From Desulfosporosinus sp. Tol-M (GTDB taxonomy: Bacteria > Bacillota > Desulfitobacteriia > Desulfitobacteriales > Desulfitobacteriaceae): a stretch of 47,365 nucleotides of DNA. Location of the stretch: positions 1 to 47,365 of the forward strand of contig JQID01000154.1 of NCBI GenBank assembly GCA_000770645.1. The letters are read 5' to 3'. Positions 41,506-47,365 of this stretch are shown here, one piece after another (position 1 is the stretch's first letter; each line of letters begins with the position of its first letter). Made by a program: the position numbers and the translations under genes. The notes beneath the pieces were generated by a model. It did no database searches, was not told where the DNA came from, and was given only the letters and a program-made list of their open reading frames with translations.

Positions 41506-42684
41506 TTAGATAATCCCTAATTCTCGCCCAATCTGTTTTAGATGTTGCACAGCCCCAGCCAGTTCTTCGTTGCTGTGGGTGGCCATAACGGTTAACCTTA
41601 ACCGGGCGGCATTCAGTGGTACCGTAGGCGGTCGGATGGCTACTGCTAAAATATTTTCGTCAAACAGACGTCTGCTGAACTCCACGGTAGCTGTATTATC
41701 TCCTATAAGGATAGGGATAATCTGGCTTTGACTGTCTAAGAGCTTAAATCCAGCCTCGGCCAGTTCATTTCGTACCCAGGCGGCCTTGGCTAGAACCCCT
41801 TCCCGCCGCCATTTCTCCTGTTGAACAACCTGAAGAGCTGCTTGCACACTAGCCAGGACAGACGGGGGGAGACCGGTGGTGTAAATGAAGCTGCGGGTTT
41901 TATTACGCAGATAATCAATGAGTATTTTCCGCCCGGCCACATAAGCCCCGAAACAACCAAAGGCTTTGCCCAAGGTACCCATAGTGATTTCCACCCGATG
42001 CGATACCCCATAGTATTCGGCCAGTCCCCGGCCGTTTTCCCCGAAAATCCCACCTCCATGGGCTTCATCAATCATCAAAGCCGCCTTGTACTTGTCCTTC
42101 AATTCAACTATTGCGGGGAGAGGGGCAAGATCGCCGTCCATGCTAAAGACACTATCAGTGATGATCAATTTATGACGGTAACCCGCCGCCTTTTGTAAAC
42201 AGCGCTCTAAATCTCCCATATCCGTGTGTTTAAAGCGCAATAAATCCGCGCCGCTCAGACGGATACCGTCAATAATACTGGCATGATTGGTATTATCGCT
42301 AAGGATGATGTCTCCCCGGTCGGCCAGGGTTGAAATTATTCCGAGATTCGCTGTATAGCCGGAGTTGAAGATTAACGCCGCTTCCGTATCTTTAAACCGG
42401 GCTAAGTCTTTTTCCGCTTGATCATATAATTCGTAGTTTCCCGCGATCAACCTTGCCGAAGTCGACCCACAGCCCAACTGTTGAACCGCCTGGCTGGCGG
42501 CCGTTCTTAAGAGGGGATGACCGGCAATGCCCAAGTAATTGTTGCTGCTTAAGTTTAACAGTCTCTTCCCCTTTATTTCCACCCATTCGCTTAAGGGTCC
42601 GGCGACACTTTTAAACTCACGGAAAAGATGCTCTGCATGTAATTTTTCCAGTTTTTGTGCCAAGTCGGCATAAAAGTCTTCCAC
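41506..42684 (-). CDS. bioF: 8-amino-7-oxononanoate synthase BioF
   Basis: A 392-aa alpha-oxoamine synthase. LLNLSSNNYLGIAGHP near residue 43, SGYTANLGIIS near 108, IDEAHGGGIFGENGRG near 204 and MGTLGKAFGCFGAYVAG near 234, with the PLP Lys, are all present. It joins pimeloyl thioester and alanine. The close relative KBL cannot be excluded by sequence alone, but the bioD-A-B-F operon makes BioF near-certain. GTG start with AAAGGGGG upstream. Last gene of the operon. Confidence 0.93.
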   Translation of the reverse strand: MEDFYADLAQKLEKLHAEHLFREFKSVAGPLSEWVEIKGKRLLNLSSNNYLGIAGHPLLRTAASQAVQQLGCGSTSARLIAGNYELYDQAEKDLARFKDTEAALIFNSGYTANLGIISTLADRGDIILSDNTNHASIIDGIRLSGADLLRFKHTDMGDLERCLQKAAGYRHKLIITDSVFSMDGDLAPLPAIVELKDKYKAALMIDEAHGGGIFGENGRGLAEYYGVSHRVEITMGTLGKAFGCFGAYVAGRKILIDYLRNKTRSFIYTTGLPPSVLASVQAALQVVQQEKWRREGVLAKAAWVRNELAEAGFKLLDSQSQIIPILIGDNTATVEFSRRLFDENILAVAIRPPTVPLNAARLRLTVMATHSNEELAGAVQHLKQIGRELGII

Positions 42685-42718
42685 GTTAACCCCCTTTTCT
42701 TTCGATAAGGATACTCCG

Positions 42719-43708
42719 CTATGCCTCTACTTCCAGCCCCATATCCAGGATCATTTGAATATCCTCAGCCACGGTGCGCCCGGAGGTGGTTAAATAACTA
42801 CCTACCAAGGTAGCGTTGATTCCCGCTAAATAACCCATAGCCTGCAAATTGCGCAGGGCGTTTTCGCGACCGGCCGCAAAGCGCAAGCTTGCTTCCGGTA
42901 AAATAAACCGATAGATTGCTATTGTCTGTAATATTTCCAGGGGAGGCAAGACATTTTGTTTTTCCAGGGGAGTTCCCGCGATGGGACTGAGTATATTCAG
43001 AGGTACGGACTGCACGTTTAATTCCCTTAAAGCAAAAGCCATCTCCAAGCGTTGGGCCATGCTTTCACCCATGGAAATAATCCCGCCGCTGCATATAGCC
43101 AAACCGGCAGCCCGGCACGCTTTTATGGTGTTGATGCGGTCCTGGTAACTGTGAGTTGTGCATATTTGGGGAAAGTAGCTGGCTGCTGTTTCCAGGTTAT
43201 GATGGTATGTAGTTACACCGGTTTCCTTCAACCTGCGGGCCATGTCTTCGGTGATGATCCCCAGGGAAGCACAAAGTTTCAGGTTAGTTTCCCGGGCTAA
43301 GCGCCGGTAAATACCTAAGACCTTCACGAAATCTCCTTCTCTGATCCCCCGGCCGCTGGTCACCAGGGAGTAGCGCTTAGCTCCTTCCGCTTCCATCTGA
43401 AGTGCTCGTTCCAGAATTGACTCTTCGTCCAACAAATCATAAATATCAATTTCCGTCTGATGATGCGCCGACTGGGCACAAAATTTACAGTTTTCCGAAC
43501 ATGCCCCGGACTTGGCATTAACAATCGAACACAGATCCACCTTTGTGCCGGCCCGCAGATCGCGAATCCTGCTCGCGGCTGCAAACAGTTGATAAAGGTC
43601 AGGCCCGTCCAATTCCCCTAACTCGCGAGCTTCTTCCCGGGTAACCTCCTGACCCGCTAAAACCTTTTCTTCCAGCCGGTTAATTACATCAACCTTACGC
43701 ATCTTCAT
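42719..43708 (-). CDS. bioB: Biotin synthase BioB
   Basis: A 329-aa radical SAM enzyme. The CxxxCxxC cluster motif is C70-SEN-C74-KF-C77, in SGACSENCKFCAQS. Downstream LCASLGIITEDMARRLKE near residue 140, YHHNLETAASYF near 168 and SGGIISMGESM near 205 are typical. It inserts sulfur into dethiobiotin. Start ATG overlaps the bioA stop by four bases, with AAAAGGAG upstream. Confidence 0.96.
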   Translation of the reverse strand: MKMRKVDVINRLEEKVLAGQEVTREEARELGELDGPDLYQLFAAASRIRDLRAGTKVDLCSIVNAKSGACSENCKFCAQSAHHQTEIDIYDLLDEESILERALQMEAEGAKRYSLVTSGRGIREGDFVKVLGIYRRLARETNLKLCASLGIITEDMARRLKETGVTTYHHNLETAASYFPQICTTHSYQDRINTIKACRAAGLAICSGGIISMGESMAQRLEMAFALRELNVQSVPLNILSPIAGTPLEKQNVLPPLEILQTIAIYRFILPEASLRFAAGRENALRNLQAMGYLAGINATLVGSYLTTSGRTVAEDIQMILDMGLEVEA

Positions 43709-45078
43709 AGTGACTCCTTTTCAGTTACGTTTTTAATTGCCTGGTAGGTTATGGCCAGCACTTGTTGTAATTGTTCCCCACTCATCGCTAAGATGGGCAT
43801 CAGCACAAGGACATTACCCAAGGGCCGAATAATCAATCCTTGTCTGCGGGCTGCCAGAATTACTTGATGACCGATATTCTCTTCCAAGGTATATGGCTCT
43901 TTGGTCTGCTTGACCCGAACCAGTTCCAAGCCCACCATTAAGCCTCTTTGCCGGATATCGCCCACATGGCGCAATGCTTTAAACCTCTTCAATTCACTGC
44001 TCAGCAACCGGGCTGAAGCTTGGATATGCCGGATCAACCGGGTTTGTTCGATGACCTCAATATTTGCCAGAGCCACTGCACAGCCTACGGGATTTCCCGT
44101 AAAAGTATGACCATGGAAAAAGGTTTTACCCTCCCGCAGTTCCCCCAGAAAAGCATTGAAAATTGCTTCTGTGGTTAAGGTGGCGGCCAGGGGTAAATAA
44201 CCTCCTGTTAAGCCCTTGGCTACACACATGATGTCGGGACTAACCCCTTCTTGCTCACAGGCAAACAAGGTGCCGGTACGACCAAAGCCAACAGCGACTT
44301 CGTCCGCAATCATTAAAATATTATATTTCGTGCAAAGCCCACGGATCTTTCCTAAGTACCCATCGGGCGCTGTAATCATCCCGGCCGCCCCTTGCACCAG
44401 AGGCTCTATAATCAGACCGGCAATTTCCTGATGATGCTTCGCCATAATATCCTCAACAACCTGCAGACAGGCGAGATTACACTGCTCCCGCTCCCGCCCC
44501 AACGGGCAGCGATAGCAATAAGGCGCAGGTACCCTGTACCCTTCGAATAACAAATCCCGATACGTAGCATAAGCCGAACCCTTACCGCCGACACTGATCG
44601 TTCCCACTGTATCTCCGTGATAGGCCTCTTCCAGAGAGATGAATTTTTTCTTCTGCCGCTTTTGGGGATCTGGATGCTGCTGCCAACACTGATATGCAAT
44701 CTTAAGCGCGATCTCTACCGCAGTGGCGCCCGCGTCGGAATAAAAGACCTTGGTTAAACCGGGAGGTGTGATCTCCACGAGCTTTTTTGCCAATTGGATG
44801 GAAGGAACATTGGCTAACCCCAGTAAGGTAGTATGGGCGATTTTATCAACCTGTTCTTTGATTGCCTGGGTTAAGATGGGATGAGTATGGCCGTGGACCG
44901 TGACCCATAGGGAAGATATTCCGTCTAAATAACGATTGCCTTGAACATCTATTAGGTAACTGCCTTCCCCGCGTTCAATGATTAACGGATCAGCGGCATT
45001 CCACATTTGCATTTGGGTAAAAGGATGCCAGACATACTCCTTGTCCCACTCTGCTAATTGGGCGTAATCTAGGCTCAA
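43705..45078 (-). CDS. bioA: Adenosylmethionine-8-amino-7-oxononanoate aminotransferase BioA
   Basis: A 457-aa class III aminotransferase. [12 protein letters not shown] (residues 15-26) is the BioA start motif; [10 protein letters not shown] near 150, [16 protein letters not shown] near 256 and [17 protein letters not shown] near 285, with the PLP Lys, follow. It converts KAPA to DAPA. Amino donor (SAM or lysine) cannot be decided. It is the second gene of the bioD-A-B-F operon, after a 100-nt spacer. AAAAGGAG lies just before the start. Confidence 0.93.
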   Translation of the reverse strand: MSLDYAQLAEWDKEYVWHPFTQMQMWNAADPLIIERGEGSYLIDVQGNRYLDGISSLWVTVHGHTHPILTQAIKEQVDKIAHTTLLGLANVPSIQLAKKLVEITPPGLTKVFYSDAGATAVEIALKIAYQCWQQHPDPQKRQKKKFISLEEAYHGDTVGTISVGGKGSAYATYRDLLFEGYRVPAPYCYRCPLGREREQCNLACLQVVEDIMAKHHQEIAGLIIEPLVQGAAGMITAPDGYLGKIRGLCTKYNILMIADEVAVGFGRTGTLFACEQEGVSPDIMCVAKGLTGGYLPLAATLTTEAIFNAFLGELREGKTFFHGHTFTGNPVGCAVALANIEVIEQTRLIRHIQASARLLSSELKRFKALRHVGDIRQRGLMVGLELVRVKQTKEPYTLEENIGHQVILAARRQGLIIRPLGNVLVLMPILAMSGEQLQQVLAITYQAIKNVTEKESL

Positions 45079-45178
45079 TTAACTCAACTCCTTTTGGTGG
45101 CTCATGGTTCGAGTATCCACTATGCTCTTCGATGAGTTCAACCTAAGTTATTTGGAAGTCTGAAACTCTATGAGTTTC

Positions 45179-45925
45179 CTATATGTTCTTTATGCTCTTC
45201 AGTAATTGATCTATATTAACATAATTTTCGATGATCGAAATTAAGTCACCTGGTTGAGGGTTTTCCCCTTCAACCGTAAGCCCCTCCACCCTGGGAACTA
45301 ATCCCAGTATAGGTACCCCGGTCATAGTTTCAATTAAACCTGGATTTGTCCGCTCAGCCAGCCCAGGGTTTTGATGGTCGTACATATTAATAATAATGCC
45401 AGCGATCTTTAATCCCCTGGCCTTGGCATAAGCCACCGTCAAACACGTATGATTTATAGTACCCAAATTAGGCCGAGCAACGACTAATAAAGGTAAGCCC
45501 ATGCTTACTGCCAGATCCGCTACTGTCTCCTCGTTACCCACTAGCGGAACTATCAACCCCCCGGCCCCCTCAACTACGGTAAGTTGATGGTCCGCCGATA
45601 TCCTTCGAAAATGATCCAGCATAGTCCCAAGGTTAATAGTTACACCTTCGACTTCTGCGGCTACAGCCGGAGCTAAAGGCGCTTGCAGGCAAATAGGATT
45701 TAATTCATGGGGGGTATAAGATAAGTCCGTTACCGCTCCATAAAAATTAGCATCTTCCGAAACTAATTGGTTTTTCCGAAGGATTCCTCCGCTCTGGATA
45801 GGTTTAATCGCTATAGCGTTTATTCCCCGCCTCCGTAGAGCTCCTAATAGCCCGGCTGTTATTACAGTTTTTCCCACGCCGGTATCAGTGCCGGTAATAA
45901 AAAGGCCGTTGTTATCTCTTACCAC
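45179..45925 (-). CDS. bioD: Dethiobiotin synthetase BioD
   Basis: A 248-aa P-loop ATPase: ITGTDTGVGKTVITAGLL (residues 10-27) is the ATP loop, AIKPIQSGG near 39 the substrate Lys region, and VVEGAGGLIVPL near 117 the metal/phosphate loop. It closes DAPA and CO2 to dethiobiotin. GTG start with GAGGTGGTG upstream. First gene of the operon, with a BirA operator 16 nt upstream. No bioW, bioI, bioC or bioH is present, so pimeloyl supply is encoded elsewhere. Confidence 0.93.
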   Translation of the reverse strand: MVRDNNGLFITGTDTGVGKTVITAGLLGALRRRGINAIAIKPIQSGGILRKNQLVSEDANFYGAVTDLSYTPHELNPICLQAPLAPAVAAEVEGVTINLGTMLDHFRRISADHQLTVVEGAGGLIVPLVGNEETVADLAVSMGLPLLVVARPNLGTINHTCLTVAYAKARGLKIAGIIINMYDHQNPGLAERTNPGLIETMTGVPILGLVPRVEGLTVEGENPQPGDLISIIENYVNIDQLLKSIKNI

Positions 45926-45940
45926 GGGTTCACCACCTCA

Positions 45941-45972
45941 TTGTAAACTTAAATATATAAATTGGTTTACAT
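45941..45972. promoter_or_regulatory. BirA operator of the biotin operon
   Basis: TTGTAAAC, a 16-nt AT-rich spacer and GTTTACAT form the known BirA operator pattern (GTAAAC-N16-GTTTAC) of Firmicutes bio operons. It begins 16 nt upstream of the bioD start codon, so BirA-biotinyl-AMP would block transcription of bioDABF. Confidence 0.85.
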
Positions 45973-46260
45973 ATAACTTAAGCTATTAAAAACTAAATGT
46001 CAACAAAATACTGTTAATAATAACCATAAAGATAAATGAAGTTAGCAAAATTGCCTACCTACAATTGGTTATTTTAGGCTTTTATATGGAAATGCTCTTC
46101 CAAATAAGTGTTTCCATGTTTCATTATTATAAGGGTCATGGTACACTAAAGAAGTAAGCAATTAGCTATCCAAATTATTTCACAATCTAACCCATCGTTG
46201 GAAATCCCAGACTTACTAAACTAATTGGATAGTTCATGCGGCCATAACAAGTATAATATT

Positions 46261-46283
46261 TCACTAGTATTATTCGCTAGTGA
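46261..46283. promoter_or_regulatory. Candidate autoregulatory operator of the FadR-like gene
   Basis: TCACTAG (46261-46267) and CTAGTGA (46277-46283) form a perfect inverted repeat with a 9-nt spacer. It lies just after TATAAT (46252-46257) and 38 nt before the GTG start, a place where a repressor could block its own transcription. Confidence 0.5.
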
Positions 46284-46321
46284 ACTTGATTAGTGGCAGT
46301 CGAATAAAGGAGAGATATCTA

Positions 46322-47041
46322 GTGATTATCAAACCCATTAAAACTAAGAAAATATATGAACAGATTGTTGATCAAATAGGGCTTTTGGTTGCGGAAGGGC
46401 AGCTAAAACCTGGCGATCGTTTACCATCAGAGCGTGAATTAGTGGAACAGTTTCAAGTATGTCGGGCAGCTATTCGTGAAGCCATAAGTGCTCTTGAAAT
46501 GATGGGCCTTATCGAAGTACGCGCGGGAGAAGGAACGTACATCAGACAGGTAAACATTGATTCTGTAGTTGCTCCTCTTGCTTGGATGCTATTTATTGAA
46601 AAAGATACGGATCTGGAACTTTATGAAGTTCGTAAGATTCTGGAGGTACAGGCAGCGGGGCTAGCGGCGGAGAGAGCACAAGCAGATGAGATCCGGGAAA
46701 TGTACGAAGCCTTGGAAGTCATGCGCATGGATCTCAAAGCAGATTGTATTGGGGAAGAAGCGGATCAGCGTTTTCATTTTGCCATAGCTATGGCCACGCA
46801 TAACAAGATCCTGATGCGCTTGATGAACACTATCTCAGATACTATGCGAAAGACTTTAAAAGCTAATCGCAGCAAGCTTTACGGGGACAGGAATACACCA
46901 GAGAGATTATATCAAGAGCATTTTTCCCTTTATGAGGCAATCAAAAATCATGACGTGTTAAAGGCTCAGCAGCTCATGCTGGAGCACTTAGTCGGTGTTG
47001 AAACCCTACTGGCGAAGTACTTACTTTTGGACGATAAATAG
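46322..47041 (+). CDS. FadR/GntR-family transcriptional regulator
   Basis: A 239-aa regulator. An N-terminal GntR winged helix (QIGLLVAEGQLKPGDRLPSE, then RAAIREAISALEMMGLIEVR, with GEGTYIRQ) is followed by an FCD effector domain (LYEVRKILEVQAAGLAAERA, DQRFHFAIAMATHN, LYQEHFSLYEAIKNHD) that usually binds a carboxylate ligand with His-coordinated metal. The effector cannot be told; lactate or other organic-acid regulators look like this. GTG 46322 has AAAGGAGAGA upstream; the earlier in-frame ATG 46280 lies inside the candidate operator. It is divergent from bioD. Confidence 0.88.
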   Translation: MIIKPIKTKKIYEQIVDQIGLLVAEGQLKPGDRLPSERELVEQFQVCRAAIREAISALEMMGLIEVRAGEGTYIRQVNIDSVVAPLAWMLFIEKDTDLELYEVRKILEVQAAGLAAERAQADEIREMYEALEVMRMDLKADCIGEEADQRFHFAIAMATHNKILMRLMNTISDTMRKTLKANRSKLYGDRNTPERLYQEHFSLYEAIKNHDVLKAQQLMLEHLVGVETLLAKYLLLDDK

Positions 47042-47146
47042 ATGAGGCGAAAACACAAATTGTAGGGTGTTTCCAGCCTCTTTTATTTAATTAAGGAGTT
47101 GTGGATAGAGTAGTGCAGGAAAAGCAAAGGAAGCGTGAGTAAACGA

Positions 47147-47365
47147 ATGAACGAGTATCAGGTTATTGTGGTTGGTGGCGGAGCGGCCGGGATGATGGCC
47201 GCCGGACAAGCAGCGCAAGGCGGCGCGAAAGTTCTATTGCTTGAAAAAAAGGAACATTTGGGCCGAAAAATAGCAATTTCAGGGAAAGGGAGATGTAACT
47301 TAACCAACGAAGAAAACGTTGCGGATTTTATTAGCCACTACCCTGGAAATGGGCGGTTCTTACAA
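47147..47365 (+). CDS. BaiN/HI0933-family flavoprotein, N-terminal end (partial)
   Basis: The window ends inside this gene after 73 codons. The start VIVVGGGAAGMMAAGQAA is the FAD-binding GxGxxG fold with LLEKKEHLGRK as the acidic strand end, and AISGKGRCNLTN is the signature of the HI0933/YhiN family. Such proteins are FAD-dependent oxidoreductases; the clostridial BaiN acts in bile-acid reduction, but most have no known substrate. ATG 47147 or GTG 47135 (AAAGG upstream) could be the start. No clear terminator separates it from the regulator upstream. Confidence 0.85.
   Translation, partial: MNEYQVIVVGGGAAGMMAAGQAAQGGAKVLLLEKKEHLGRKIAISGKGRCNLTNEENVADFISHYPGNGRFLQ

Larger units (their letters stand above)
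45926..46321. other. Divergent spacer between bioD and the FadR-like gene
   Basis: A 396-nt AT-rich regulatory region without a gene. It holds the BirA operator (45941-45972), a TATAAT (46252-46257) on the plus strand and a perfect inverted repeat at 46261-46283. A weaker inverted repeat (ATGGAAA near 46085 with TTTCCAT near 46110) is also visible. Confidence 0.5.

Noticed and set aside
1..47365. CRISPR arrays, tRNA or rRNA genes, transposase or phage genes
   Set aside because: No regularly spaced repeats, cloverleaf-like sequences, rRNA motifs or transposase/integrase frames were found in the window.

Overview
The window looks like the chromosome of a spore-forming, anaerobic, low-GC Gram-positive bacterium of the Desulfitobacterium/Desulfosporosinus kind (Peptococcaceae sensu lato). 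This is inferred from gene content and style: a Spo0E-like phosphatase, a CotJC-like Mn-catalase protein, YtfJ, SpmA/SpmB, a YerC-hisZ-hisG histidine cluster, a guanine plus PRPP riboswitch on the purine operon, many TTG/GTG starts with strong Shine-Dalgarno (SD) sites, and a BamA-type hydrolase of anaerobic aromatic catabolism. No database search was possible.

Layout. 1-735: 3' end of an Hsp20 gene, then a small Spo0E-like gene, each followed by a strong terminator. 820-9558: purine operon purE-B-C-F-M-N-H-D behind a sigma-A promoter, a guanine aptamer, a directly abutting PRPP (ykkC subtype 2b) aptamer with an unusually long inserted arm, and a terminator. PurH has only the IMP cyclohydrolase domain; purK, purS, purQ and purL are absent. 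9559-12884: trkA-trkH potassium uptake. 13099-13952: a 42-aa membrane protein gene divergent from a Mn-catalase family gene. 13981-17239: znuA-C-B zinc ABC operon divergent from a Fur/Zur gene. 17510-20373: an MntR-like regulator convergent with feoA and a feoB split into GTPase and membrane genes. 20683-21612: YhaM-type nuclease.

21629-30367: histidine genes yerC-hisZ, then pfkA, then hisG-D-C-B-(hisH remnant)-A-(hisF remnant)-IE. Both subunits of imidazole glycerol phosphate synthase survive only as short in-place deletion remnants, so this cluster cannot make histidine unless hisH and hisF lie elsewhere. 30428-33523: Nudix hydrolase, methyltransferase, aminotransferase. 33939-40923: DUF2953-ytfJ, then an isolated bamA on the opposite strand between two direct repeats, then spmA-spmB, two glycosyltransferase genes and rluB. 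41017-41484: an unrecognised protein. 41506-45925: biotin operon bioD-A-B-F on the minus strand behind a textbook BirA operator. 46322 to the end: a FadR/GntR regulator and the start of a BaiN/HI0933-family flavoprotein.

Most of the window is conserved housekeeping biosynthesis and metal or potassium uptake. The points most worth a second look are the dual riboswitch with its inserted arm, the lone repeat-flanked bamA, the paired hisH/hisF remnants, the stand-alone IMP cyclohydrolase, the split FeoB, and an MntR-like protein with one metal ligand replaced. Start codons were chosen mainly by SD placement and are inferences.
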